From: Yaniella halotolerans DSM 15476
GTDB lineage: Bacteria; Actinomycetota; Actinomycetes; Actinomycetales; Micrococcaceae
Length of the DNA: 64,000 nucleotides
Reading direction: 5' to 3'
Assembly: GCF_000420805.1 (NCBI RefSeq)
Contig: NZ_ATVQ01000001.1
Coordinates: 930,001-994,000 of the forward strand
The stretch's first letter is position 1. Every line of letters starts with the position of its first letter. The notes beneath the pieces were generated by a model, which searched no databases, had not been told where the DNA came from, and saw only the letters and a list, made by a program, of their open reading frames with translations. The translations under genes were made by a program, and so were the position numbers. Below are positions 26,579 through 35,387 of the stretch, in pieces.

Positions 26579-27805
26579 ATGACGAATTCGTCTTCACCCG
26601 AACCGGTAGATCTTACCGATCCCGCAATCGAACCGTTACGCCTCCAGCAATTGGCGCAAACCCATCCGCACCTGTGGAATGACATTTTGCAGCACCCCAA
26701 CGTGTACCCCGGTCTCGCCGACTGGATTCACGATCGCCAGGCCGAACAGGCCGCTGCTGCGCCGCAAACCCAGTACCCGGCCGAGGATGTTTCGCAGCAT
26801 GTTGCGGACGACGAAACTTCCGTCGACGTCACAGCCGAGGAAACTGACGGCGAAATCGAGGACTTCCCTACTGAGGCTCCGACCGAGCAGCCTGCCCCGA
26901 CCAATTCATGGTTCCAGCACCCGTCCCCAGAACAGTTCGAGCCGACAGAACAGCCCTACCAAGCTCCCGCAGCTGAAGAGCCGACACAGACTTTCGGCCA
27001 GGCACAGTGGGCACAACCGGCTGAACCATTGGCGCCACAGCAGCAGTTCAGCGCAACATCACCACAAGACAGCGGTCAGGTGAACCCCGGATACGGTCAG
27101 CCGTCCTACGGTTTTCCGCAGCAGCAAACTCCTGGATACCAGCAGCAGCCGCAGCAGTCCCAACCACAATTCGGTCAGCCGTACATGCGGCAGTCGCGCG
27201 GTGCGTCAAAAATTGACCTAAGCTCACGCAGCACCTGGGGACTGTTCATCGCCGGCGGTGCCGCATTTCTGGCGCTGTTCGGATTCTTCTTCAACCCTTC
27301 GGTAGCGCCAACCTCGGTGCTCGGGGTCTCGCATTTCAGCTCCGGTGGCTGGTTCTTGATGCTGCTGCTCATCGCCACCGTTGCTATGTCAGTCATTGAT
27401 CTGCTGATGCCGAATCGGTGGACCCGCTATGCGTTCGTGGCGCTCGGCATTGGTACCGCATTCGCGTTGATTGGCCGGTACATGACCATCATGGGCATCC
27501 TGGACGGCTACCGCATAGGGTTCTCGCTGGTCTGGGTTATTTTCATGGCTATGGTCCTATTGGCCGGAACCATGGTCTACTTTGCTCCAGGGAGCTCGCA
27601 GGCCCAGCCGCGACCACAGCAACCACAACAGCCACCGCAGCAATTCCAACAGAACCAGCAATTTCAGCAGTACCAGCAGAACCCGCCGTTCAATCAGCCC
27701 GGCGGGTACCCACAGTCGGGACAGTTCCCGCAGGGTGGGTACGGTCAGGAGCCACAACAGTTTGGTGGCTACCAACCTCCCCAGCAACCAGGTTCACCGC
27801 AGTAA
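26579..27805 (+). CDS. Q/P-rich membrane protein with N-terminal LRV-like domain
   Basis: A 408-aa protein. Residues ~9-50 (DPAIEPLRLQQLAQTHPHLW, NVYPGLADWI) match the actinobacterial leucine-rich-repeat-variant motif. Then follow an acidic linker, a long Q/P/Y-rich stretch, four predicted membrane helices (about residues 217-340) and a second Q/P/F/G-rich tail. The low-complexity tails resemble cytosolic disordered scaffolding regions. No enzymatic motif. Function unknown. Confidence 0.7.
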   Translation: MTNSSSPEPVDLTDPAIEPLRLQQLAQTHPHLWNDILQHPNVYPGLADWIHDRQAEQAAAAPQTQYPAEDVSQHVADDETSVDVTAEETDGEIEDFPTEAPTEQPAPTNSWFQHPSPEQFEPTEQPYQAPAAEEPTQTFGQAQWAQPAEPLAPQQQFSATSPQDSGQVNPGYGQPSYGFPQQQTPGYQQQPQQSQPQFGQPYMRQSRGASKIDLSSRSTWGLFIAGGAAFLALFGFFFNPSVAPTSVLGVSHFSSGGWFLMLLLIATVAMSVIDLLMPNRWTRYAFVALGIGTAFALIGRYMTIMGILDGYRIGFSLVWVIFMAMVLLAGTMVYFAPGSSQAQPRPQQPQQPPQQFQQNQQFQQYQQNPPFNQPGGYPQSGQFPQGGYGQEPQQFGGYQPPQQPGSPQ

Positions 27806-27818
27806 CTGCGCTGACCGG

Positions 27819-29228
27819 CTAGCCTCGAGCAGAACTCGACGAACGGCGACGGTTCGAAGAACGCTGGCCGGTCCCTGCACGCGGGGTATTGCGTTGTCCG
27901 GAACGGCCCCGCTGTTGGCCGGAACGACCATTTCGTTGGCCACCGCCATTTCGTTCACCACCGCGACCTTTTGAGCCGGTCCGTTTGCCGCTTTGCGGCT
28001 GCGGTGCAGGGGTCGCGACGGCGAGTACCTGCTCCAGTTCCGCTGGTTCTAGGAACCTACGCTGTCCTGGCACCAGGTCCGTCAGCAATTCTTTGGACGC
28101 GCCGTCGGAGTGTACGGTTGGTGAAATTTTTGCGGCTTTCATCAACTGACGCACTTCGCCCTGGGCGTTGGTCGGGGCCATCGTGATCACGATCCCGGCT
28201 TGGCCCGCACGTGCCGTACGGCCCGAGCGGTGCAAATAGGCCTTGTGCTCAGCAGGCGGATCAGCGTGCACCACCAGTGCGACATCGTCCACGTGAATTC
28301 CGCGAGCCGCAATGTCGGTTGCGACCAAGGTCGTCGCCGAGCCCTCGTGGAAAGCATTGAGGTTACGGGTGCGTGCGTTCTGCGAGAGATTGCCGTGCAG
28401 CTCAAGGGCGGCCACGCCGCGCTGTCGCAGCTGTTTGGCAAGTCGTTTGGCGCCGTGTTTGGTACGGGTAAACACAATAGCCTGACCATCGGCGGCACAA
28501 ATATTGGTGAGTGCCGTCAGCCGAGCATCACCGTCGACGGCGAGTACGTGGTGGTCCATTTTGGCCACCGGCGAGGTCGCGGAGTCGGCTTCGTGTACGA
28601 CCGGGCTGTCGAGGTATTTTTTGACAAGGACGCCGACGCCAGCATCGAGTGTGGCGGAGAACAGCATTTTTTGGGCGCTTGGTGCTACCCGATCGAGAAT
28701 GCGCCGAACCATCGGCAAGAATCCCATATCGGCCATGTGGTCGGCTTCGTCGATGATGAGGATCTCGATGCCGGAGAGGTCTACGTGGCCTTGTCCCATC
28801 AGATCCAGCAGTCGACCAGGGCAGGCAACAAGCACGTCAACGCCGCGCTGCAGCGCTTTGACCTGCGGGTTTTGGCCAACCCCACCGAAGATAGTGGTTG
28901 AGGAGAGACCGGTTGCTGAACCAAGTGGTTCAAATGACTCGGCGAGTTGCAGCGCAAGTTCGCGTGTTGGCGCGAGGACGAGGGAGCGAGGACGGCGCGC
29001 GGCTGGCGCCGGACCACCGGCTAAACGAGCCGCTGTTGGCAGCATGAAAGCGTAGGTTTTACCGGAACCGGTACGACCGCGCCCGAGTACGTCACGACCC
29101 GCCAAGGAATCCGGCAGGGTCGCAGCTTGAATGGGTGTTGGTGAAGTGATGCCGCGCGGCGCCAGAACCTCTGTCAGGTCGGCGGGTACGCCCAGTGCGG
29201 TGAAGCCCTGAGTACCGTTTGCGGGCAT
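27819..29228 (-). CDS. DEAD-box ATP-dependent RNA helicase
   Basis: Superfamily 2 RNA helicase (469 aa from ATG 29228; GTG 29273 is an alternative adding 15 residues). Motifs in order: Q-motif GITSPTPIQAATLP, motif I GRTGSGKT, Ia PTRELALQ, II DEAD (LIIDEADHMADMG), III SAT, IV IVFTRTKHGAKRL, V ATDIAARGIHVDDV, VI HRSGRTARAG. The C-terminal tail is rich in Arg, Gly, Gln and Ser (RSGQQRGRSGQRN), an RNA-binding type tail. Likely role in ribosome assembly or RNA turnover. Confidence 0.93.
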   Translation of the reverse strand: MPANGTQGFTALGVPADLTEVLAPRGITSPTPIQAATLPDSLAGRDVLGRGRTGSGKTYAFMLPTAARLAGGPAPAARRPRSLVLAPTRELALQLAESFEPLGSATGLSSTTIFGGVGQNPQVKALQRGVDVLVACPGRLLDLMGQGHVDLSGIEILIIDEADHMADMGFLPMVRRILDRVAPSAQKMLFSATLDAGVGVLVKKYLDSPVVHEADSATSPVAKMDHHVLAVDGDARLTALTNICAADGQAIVFTRTKHGAKRLAKQLRQRGVAALELHGNLSQNARTRNLNAFHEGSATTLVATDIAARGIHVDDVALVVHADPPAEHKAYLHRSGRTARAGQAGIVITMAPTNAQGEVRQLMKAAKISPTVHSDGASKELLTDLVPGQRRFLEPAELEQVLAVATPAPQPQSGKRTGSKGRGGERNGGGQRNGRSGQQRGRSGQRNTPRAGTGQRSSNRRRSSSSARG

Positions 29229-29454
29229 GGTGGAAGGACCGCCAGTATTGGCGGCATCTTGAATATTAGTCACGAAAAATGAATCCGTCCGGGTGGAAGA
29301 AAATACCCGGCCCTGGCACAGGCGGAAACGGCAATACAAAAGCAGCTTCAACGCGGTACTGGCCGGCACCGAATTACGTAGATCGCATCCGGCTGGCTGG
29401 TACTATCCTACTCCATACAACCTGATGCTCAGTACACGCACGTATTTGGCGCTC

Positions 29455-30660
29455 TCACCAGGTCATTCCAAGCCCGGTTATACCGGCGATCAACCCGGCC
29501 ACGGCACCAATCAGCACCACTGCCCAGGCGGGCATTTTGGCAAACATCAGCAGGCTGAAACAGCCCAGCGCTATGATCAACGGTGCGATACCAGTGATGC
29601 CCGAGGTAATGACCGGAGTGGCCAGTGCTGCCGCTAAAATACCGACGACGGCGGCGTTCGCCCCGGCCATTCCCGCACGGATCACGGTGTTATTTCGCAC
29701 GTCATTCCAGAATGGAAGGACCGCCAGCAGCAGCAATATGCCTGGCACAAACACCGCGATTAACGCAACGAGTGCAGCCAACCAGGCTGTCGACCCGTCA
29801 CCCATTTCAAAGCCAAGATACGCTGCAAACGTGAATAACGGTCCGGGCACCGCTTGCGCAGCACCGTAGCCCGCCAGAAACTGATCTTGTGTCACGGCCG
29901 ACGCGACGGCTGCTTCACCTTGTAAGAGCGGCAATACGACGTGGCCGCCACCAAAGACGAGGGCGCCAGCACGATAAAAGGCATCGGTAAGTCCGGTCCA
30001 TGCATTGCCGGTTAGTGAGGCGATCACGGGAAGTCCCGCTAGCAGTAGACCGAAGACGACAGCGCAGCTGATGCCTACGCGACGAGAGACGCGAACTGCC
30101 AGCGGTTGTGAGTCTGCCTTCGTCAGGCCGCGGCACCATAGTAGGCCAGCACCGATGCCGGCAATAATCGCGATGAGTTGTCCGAAGTTGCCGGGGATAA
30201 CGAGTGCGAGTACGACTGCAACGAGTCCGATCAGAATGCGACGTATATCTGGAGTCAGGTTCTTGGCCATACCCCACACCGCATGGGCAACGACAGCAAC
30301 TGCCACAGCCTTGAGCCCGACGAGCAGGCCTTGTCCGATGGGTCCTTCGAGTGACACTGCTCCGATGGCAAACAGGACAAGAAGTAGTGCTGAGGGCAAG
30401 GTAAAGGCTGCCCAGGCAGCTAGTGCACCTAGGTAGCCCCCTCGGATGAGGCCGAGTGCGAAGCCAACCTGACTGGAGGCGGGGCCGGGTAGGAACTGAC
30501 ATAGCGCTACGAGTTGACCGTATTGCTGTTCGGTGACCCACTGGCGACGGGAGACCAGTTCATTGCGGAAGTATCCGAGGTGCGCAACGGGACCTCCGAA
30601 AGAAGTCACCCCGAGTTTCAAGAATGTACGAAATACCTCTGCCGACTTTAGCGCTGTGAT
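29455..30660 (-). CDS. chrA: Chromate transporter family protein with unusual start
   Basis: CHR-family carrier with two homologous halves, about 10-12 membrane helices (around 400 aa). The duplicated signature is seen as KLGVTSFGGPVAHLGYFRNE with LCQFLPGPASSQVGFALG in the first half, and as GALVFGGGHVVLPLL with GYGAAQAVPGPLFTFAAYLG in the second half. No ATG, GTG or TTG lies at the expected N-terminus. The homologous frame (TALKSAEVFRTFLKLGV) begins at ATC 30660, which has GAAGGA 6 bases upstream. The first conventional codon, TTG 30621, would cut into the first family motif. See findings. Confidence 0.8.
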   Translation of the reverse strand: MTALKSAEVFRTFLKLGVTSFGGPVAHLGYFRNELVSRRQWVTEQQYGQLVALCQFLPGPASSQVGFALGLIRGGYLGALAAWAAFTLPSALLLVLFAIGAVSLEGPIGQGLLVGLKAVAVAVVAHAVWGMAKNLTPDIRRILIGLVAVVLALVIPGNFGQLIAIIAGIGAGLLWCRGLTKADSQPLAVRVSRRVGISCAVVFGLLLAGLPVIASLTGNAWTGLTDAFYRAGALVFGGGHVVLPLLQGEAAVASAVTQDQFLAGYGAAQAVPGPLFTFAAYLGFEMGDGSTAWLAALVALIAVFVPGILLLLAVLPFWNDVRNNTVIRAGMAGANAAVVGILAAALATPVITSGITGIAPLIIALGCFSLLMFAKMPAWAVVLIGAVAGLIAGITGLGMTW

Positions 30661-30804
30661 GGCTGATCCTTCAGATGTTCATGGACATAGACAAACAACC
30701 AAAGCCTAGCAACTGTATTTGCATTGCGTGGGAAAACCTGCCTCAATTTACTAGACGCTACGAAGAGTTCACTCAATGACTCGGTGTGATTAGCCTGAAA
30801 CCAG

Positions 30805-31200
30805 CTACGACCAGTAAGCGTTAGGCGGTGACCATTTCTGGCCACCGCCTCTCAGCTTCGCATTTTTAGGCTGTGTCAGCTGCTCCAGTGGAGGTTGCGG
30901 AGCAGTGGTTGGTAGGGGTCTAACCAGATGGCGGGCTGGAACCAGGTATGGCCGTGGTGTTTGCGGATCCGCCATTTTGAAGCGTCCTAGGTTTTGTTCC
31001 GATTGTGATACGGGGCTCAGGGCGTGAGCTTGGGTCATATGATAGTCGGCTTCAACTTCGGCCGGGGTCTGGTACTCCAGCGCTTCGTGCAAGCGGTTCG
31101 TGTTCCACCAATGGACCCAGTTCATCGTCTGGAATGCCACTTCAGTAGCTGAAGGCCAGGCGGGGCGAGCATAGATCAATTCGGTCGACGACCAAGAATA
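30805..31200 (-). mobile_element. IS3-family transposase remnant (C-terminal fragment)
   Basis: Minus-strand frame containing TELIYARPAWPSATEV and NWVHWWNTNRLHEALEYQTP followed by AEVEADYH, the end of the IS3-type OrfB integrase core. The catalytic D, D residues and the first orf are missing. The upstream edge meets the P-type ATPase fragment at about 31190-31205. The frame continues ~70 codons past the usual end, so the terminal repeat has decayed. Non-functional relic. Confidence 0.75.
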
Positions 31201-31202
31201 TA

Positions 31203-32033
31203 GAACTCGTACCAATGTTGGAAGCCGAAGAAATTGCCACCAACGGTATTGCCGCAACTACTACATCTGGCGACAGGCTGCGCGTTGGTAAATCTTCCTT
31301 CATCGCCGAAGTTGTGCCTGCCTTTGAGCCCTTGGAACTCACCGCTGGTGAAACGGCCGTCTATGTCTCCCACAATGATGAGTTACTGGGCATCATCGTA
31401 CTGGCAGATCCGCTACGTGAAACCTCTGGGGCCACGTTGGCGTGGCTATCAGCCCATGGTGTCACCGACATGGTCATGGTCACTGGTGACACTGAAAGTA
31501 CAGCCCAAGCCATTGCTCGAGACGTTGGGTTGAGATCACACCAGGTGCACGCGTCCCTGACGCCCACCGATAAGGTCGACATCGTAAAGCAACTGCCGGC
31601 ACCTACACTCATGGTCGCTGACGGCATCAACGATGCGCCGATTTTAGCTACCGCCGATGTCGGTATTGCTATGGGTGCCAGGGGCGCGACTGCAGCTTCC
31701 GAATCCGCTGATGCCGTGATTACATCGGAGAACTTTTCTGCCCTGGCCGATGTCGTGCATATTTCAAAGCGAACCGTAAACATCGCGCTGCAATCAATCT
31801 GGTTTGGTATAGCGGTTTCCGTTGGACTGATGAGTATTGCCGCCTTCGGCTATCTACCAGCGACCATCGGTGCACTGATGCAAGAAGTTGTTGATGTTGT
31901 TGCGATCATCATTGCACTGCGAGCGTTACGCCTCCACCGAGAGTTGCCATCGACCAATATGAGCACATCACCCCAAAAGCTACAGCGCCAGATGCTCGGC
32001 TCTGCCGCTGCGAGAGTGAAAAGAGAAAAATGA
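31203..32033 (+). pseudogene. Heavy-metal P1B-type ATPase, N-terminal two thirds lost
   Basis: Only the C-terminal P/N-domain part and last two helices remain (about 270 codons; intact enzymes are 650-800 aa). MVMVTGDTEST, ASLTPTDKVDIVKQLP, ADGINDAPILATADVGIAMG and IALQSIWFGIAVSVG are P1B marks. The phosphorylated DKTGT segment, CPC helix and metal-binding domains are absent. The hinge motif reads VADGINDAP instead of VGDGINDAP. The truncation point coincides with the IS3 remnant. Any translation product could not pump ions. Confidence 0.85.
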
Positions 32034-32626
32034 TGAATACTGCGCAAGCCCGACCTAGAAAAATCCTGGATCCAAGCCGTAGGTGAGCCTCAATGTCAGG
32101 CCAAACTGCTCAAAAGCATACGCCAGTTTCGGCCTGCTAGTCTTTTCGAGTAGGTTGCTGGACCCGCCGGACGAGCCAGTACGCAGCGTCATGCTGGAGC
32201 TCCCTGAACGTCGCTACGACACCGCCCTGACGGTGTTCTCTGCGCGCAATACGCCAAGAAAGATTGGCATCAGTGTCTTGGCTCAGGTGTTCACACCGAT
32301 GCCAATATGGATCGGCTCGTGCACAACACTATCCGGGTCGAACCTGAAGTTAGAATATGAGCGAACATACCGCCATGACCGGTACCGCAACCGGCTTCAA
32401 ATGGCGTCAAGGCGTCGTTCTCATCGAACTGTATATTCAATTTTTCCGTCAGATAAGTTCTAAATCTTCCAGTACATCGAGTTACCTGGCCATAGCCCAA
32501 AGATTCCAGGGCAGGATCGCAACTATTTAAACTCAACTGAGACCGCTTTTGTATTCTGGAACAACCCCGATCGACGAGGTCGGTAGCATCGAGTGTGTCG
32601 TTAACGACACTTATTGGCACGCGTTC
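32034..32626. other. 593-base stretch with no recognised gene
   Basis: Open frames of 100-126 codons exist on both strands but none has a good ribosome site or a family I recognise. Given the truncated ATPase before it, this is probably decayed accessory DNA. Confidence 0.4.
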
Positions 32627-33787
32627 TTAGGCGGCTGCTTTCGAAGAGGCTTGGCGAGCTTCGCGGGCGGAGGCGACGTCATGGGCTATCACAACGATGT
32701 GTTGCAGACTTGAAATCAGTGCCCCATAGGTAGGCCAGCTGATATTTGGCAGATGCTCTGCCTCAGACATCTTCGATGCCAGGGAAGTCAGACGGTCGCG
32801 CTCAGTCTCTACGGTGCCTTCAGGGTCTGCAATGGCCACACCCACATCATGGGCGATTGCAACCCAGCCCTCGCGGAATTCGGTATCCCATTCGCTGATA
32901 TCGTAGGCGGCTTCCCAAAGAGTCCGGGTCAGGTTACGCAGATGAGAGATACCCTCATCGACGCGGTTGAGGATGTCTTCGTAGCTGATGATCTCTTGTT
33001 GGGGTCCTTGCCGCTGTCTGAAGATTGCCCTGGGGTTTTTTCGCTGACTTTCTCTGGCTAACCGAACGGTTTGCCACGCGGAGTTTAATTCGGCACTCAT
33101 CGATTCAGTTTCTTTGAGCCAGTCTTCAGCGCTGTCCGTATCCCACTGTTCAGCAAACTCATCGGCCATATCCACTAAGACGGCGCCCATACGCCGATTA
33201 ATACTATCGACATACCGGGCAGCTTGTTGGTCTTTCAGTGGTGGGATGACCAGCAGGTTCACTACGACGCCGATCCCTACCCCTAGTAGCAATTCTATGA
33301 ACCGTTCGGCGAACATGGGATCGTCTGCGGTGAAAATAAAGATGGCTGTGGTAGCAATAGCTACCCCTTCGTCCCGAATCCACGAAATGCGGGCTCCAAA
33401 TAATCCCACGAGCAATGCCAACGCAAACGTCCAGATATTGACGCCAAGGAATTGCATGACAACAAACGCTAAGCCCATGCCTACGGTGGAAGATACTACG
33501 GTTTGTGCACCGCGCGATAGCGAACGGTGCACTGTGGCATGAACCGTCAAAAGGGCTGTCCACGGGGCCATGAACGCTACTTCTGAATGCAGTACACCAA
33601 CAGAAATGGCCCACGCGGAGGTGCCGGCTACGACTGCTTTGATGGTCAGTAGTAGATCGGAAGTGGTTTCGGGGCTCCTGAACCAGCGCAGGAAGCGTCC
33701 GTGCCGTGATTGTCCCTCCAGGTCCATATAGCGCGTTGAGTTGGCGGCTCTGGACGATAAACCGGCCGACGTGCGTTCTGAGATCAT
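32627..33787 (-). CDS. FUSC-family (aromatic acid exporter-like) membrane protein, copy 1
   Basis: A 386-aa protein with six membrane helices in the N-terminal half (about residues 45-190) and a cytosolic helical C-terminal half, the FUSC/ArAE half-transporter plan. Conserved stretches include AFMAPWTALLTVHATVHRSL and GARISWIRDEGVAIATTAIF. ATG 33787 has AGAGGA six bases upstream (TTG 33790 also possible). It is strikingly similar along its whole length to the gene at 59056-60204. Such proteins export hydrophobic acids or toxins; the substrate is unknown. Confidence 0.82.
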   Translation of the reverse strand: MISERTSAGLSSRAANSTRYMDLEGQSRHGRFLRWFRSPETTSDLLLTIKAVVAGTSAWAISVGVLHSEVAFMAPWTALLTVHATVHRSLSRGAQTVVSSTVGMGLAFVVMQFLGVNIWTFALALLVGLFGARISWIRDEGVAIATTAIFIFTADDPMFAERFIELLLGVGIGVVVNLLVIPPLKDQQAARYVDSINRRMGAVLVDMADEFAEQWDTDSAEDWLKETESMSAELNSAWQTVRLARESQRKNPRAIFRQRQGPQQEIISYEDILNRVDEGISHLRNLTRTLWEAAYDISEWDTEFREGWVAIAHDVGVAIADPEGTVETERDRLTSLASKMSEAEHLPNISWPTYGALISSLQHIVVIAHDVASAREARQASSKAAA

Positions 33788-34040
33788 CAACAGTCCTCTC
33801 TGTTGGCAATGCTATGGAGCCAGACAGTGCATACAGGTACGCGTCTGTCCTGTTTCGTTGCTGGGTACAACAACTGTACTGTAAGCGTCTAGGCGATATT
33901 CGTTGCGTGATCCTAGGGCGGTTGTGGGCCCCACTGCGACCCGGAAAGATGGTGGATCGACGTGGGGCCGCCAGGGTGGTGCGTGTGGAGGGTGGGGTTA
34001 TGTTTCCCGCCGCATGATTATCTGCGGGGACGCTAGGGAA

Positions 34041-34154
34041 CTAGCACGGTGGCTCCGTGACGGCGATCCAATCAAACTCCTCTTCGCTGTCCCGCCCAGC
34101 AGGAGACGCGGGATCGGTCATCAGTGAGGGCATATCCTTGTTGAGTTTGATCAT
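34041..34154 (-). CDS. Small acidic ORF downstream of hsp20
   Basis: A 37-codon ORF beginning MIKLNKDMPSLMTD and ending SEEEFDWIAVTEPPC. It has a perfect ribosome site AGGAGG (34159-34164) four bases before ATG 34154 and starts 30 bases after the hsp20 stop on the same strand. It shares the EFDWI motif with the small protein at 35010-35201 on the other side of the hsp20/merR pair. Not recognised; function unknown. Confidence 0.5.
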   Translation of the reverse strand: MIKLNKDMPSLMTDPASPAGRDSEEEFDWIAVTEPPC

Positions 34155-34184
34155 AGTGCCTCCTGTTCGTTGAGTTTCAGCTGA

Positions 34185-34616
34185 TTATGGTGTGATCGCT
34201 TGTTGTTGGCTCCCACCGTCATTGACCTCAATCTTACGTGGCTTGGCAGACTCGGCCACAGGAATCTCAAGCGCCAGTACCCCAGCGTCATAATTCGCCG
34301 TGATCTGATCGGTATCTAGGTTGTCGCCGAGCACGAGTTGTCGACTGAAGGTGCCGCGGGGACGCTCTGCTGCAAGGCGTTCCTTATTGTCATCAAGCCG
34401 TGGACGTTCGGCTTTTACTGTCACAACATTCCGCTCGACATCCAAATCAATACTGGAGGCATCAACTCCGGGCAGGTCAAACTCGACGTGGAAGGTGTCA
34501 CCCTCACGCCAAGCGTCCATTGGCATCACGGTGGGACGAGCGGCTGTCCCGTTACCGCCAAGGATCTGCTGGGTGAGACGGTCAAATTCACGAAATGGAT
34601 CGGTACGCATCAGCAT
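34185..34616 (-). CDS. Hsp20/alpha-crystallin family small heat-shock protein
   Basis: ATP-independent holdase chaperone (143 aa). The alpha-crystallin domain spans about residues 40-130 ([64 protein letters not shown]). The A-x-x-x-G-V-L-x-L-x-I-P motif is intact as [12 protein letters not shown]. Divergent from a MerR-type regulator gene that probably controls it, with a 97-base shared promoter region. Confidence 0.93.
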   Translation of the reverse strand: MLMRTDPFREFDRLTQQILGGNGTAARPTVMPMDAWREGDTFHVEFDLPGVDASSIDLDVERNVVTVKAERPRLDDNKERLAAERPRGTFSRQLVLGDNLDTDQITANYDAGVLALEIPVAESAKPRKIEVNDGGSQQQAITP

Positions 34617-34644
34617 CTTCGCTTCCCTTTCTCTGTTGAACTTT

Positions 34645-34667
34645 ACCGGAAATCTATAGCGTCCGGT
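34645..34667. promoter_or_regulatory. Candidate operator between hsp20 and the MerR gene
   Basis: Inverted repeat ACCGGA-N11-TCCGGT in the divergent intergenic region, followed by an AT-rich TATATATTTGTTATA stretch. It does not match the HAIR sequence (CTTGAGT-N7-ACTCAAG) of HspR. It is a plausible binding site for the neighbouring MerR-family protein, by position and symmetry only. Confidence 0.4.
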
Positions 34668-34713
34668 ATATATTTGTTATAGCATGGCATGTGAAACGAC
34701 GCAAGGGGTGTGG

Positions 34714-35013
34714 ATGAAAAAATCAGAACGCTTCGAAGACAGCGATGAACACAGAGCCGTGTACACGATTTCAGTTGCAGCTGAGATCGTGGGTGCTGGC
34801 GTGCAGACGCTGCGACTGTATGAGACTCGTGGCTTAGTGGATCCCGCCCGCACCGCCGGCGGAACACGGCGTTACAGTCGCAGTGACATTGAGCGTCTAC
34901 ACCGTGTTCTGGCGTTGATCGATTCCGGCCTGAACCTCGCTGGTGTTGAGATGGTACTCAATTTGCAAGACGAAAATGCGAAGCTTCGATCCCAACGAAA
35001 GGAGCAGACATGA
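34714..35013 (+). CDS. MerR-family regulator, HspR-like
   Basis: A 99-aa DNA-binding protein. MerR-type HTH and wing: YTISVAAEIVGAGVQTLRLY, then GLVDPARTAGGTRRYSRSDI, then a short C-terminal helix (LQDENAKLRSQRK). ATG 34714 is chosen because AAGGGG precedes it by five bases; a longer frame from 34684 lacks a site. By context it is the likely repressor of the divergent hsp20 gene, as HspR is for heat-shock operons, although no dnaK operon is near. It overlaps the next gene by four bases (ATGA). Confidence 0.85.
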   Translation: MKKSERFEDSDEHRAVYTISVAAEIVGAGVQTLRLYETRGLVDPARTAGGTRRYSRSDIERLHRVLALIDSGLNLAGVEMVLNLQDENAKLRSQRKEQT

Positions 35014-35201
35014 TGTCGCAACGCAAGCATCCGAAACTGGAAGTACCCAAAGAGGAACTGGCCGAGCAAGTCTACTCTGATGAGCATGAAGATGACGAAC
35101 AACTGGCACCATTAGCTACGCGCGCTACCTCGGTGAGCGAATTCGATTGGATCGAACAACAACAAAACGTACCGATAGACGACAAGGAGCAGGAAAGGTA
35201 G
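35010..35201 (+). CDS. Small acidic hypothetical protein coupled to the MerR gene
   Basis: A 63-aa protein, translationally coupled (ATGA overlap) to the MerR gene. It is highly charged, with clusters of D/E/K/Q (VYSDEHEDDEQL, DDKEQER) and a central ATSVSEFDWIEQQQ. No known domain. It shares EFDWI with the 37-aa ORF next to hsp20. Probably a stress-associated accessory protein; role unknown. Confidence 0.6.
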   Translation: MMSQRKHPKLEVPKEELAEQVYSDEHEDDEQLAPLATRATSVSEFDWIEQQQNVPIDDKEQER

Positions 35202-35387
35202 ACGAAAAAGGATCGCCGGCCAAGCTGACCGGCGGCCATCTTCGTAGGCAGGTATTTAAAAGAAGCCCTGTGAGTGTTCGTGGTAGGACACCAGCAGGTT
35301 CTTCGTAGAAGCAGTTCGATCGCCTCTGGTGTTCGGACTGACCAGAAGCCGCCGCGCCAAGCTACACACACCAAATGAAGTGAACAA

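Noticed and set aside
32083-32620. Overlapping 110-126 codon frames on both strands
   Set aside because: No start signals or known motifs; I could not tie them to any family and treat the stretch as decayed DNA.
35202-35387. Short minus-strand frame with NTRGDRTASTKNLLVSYHEH
   Set aside because: Only about 35 codons, bounded by stops and without a start; looked like the tail of a lost gene but could not be assigned.
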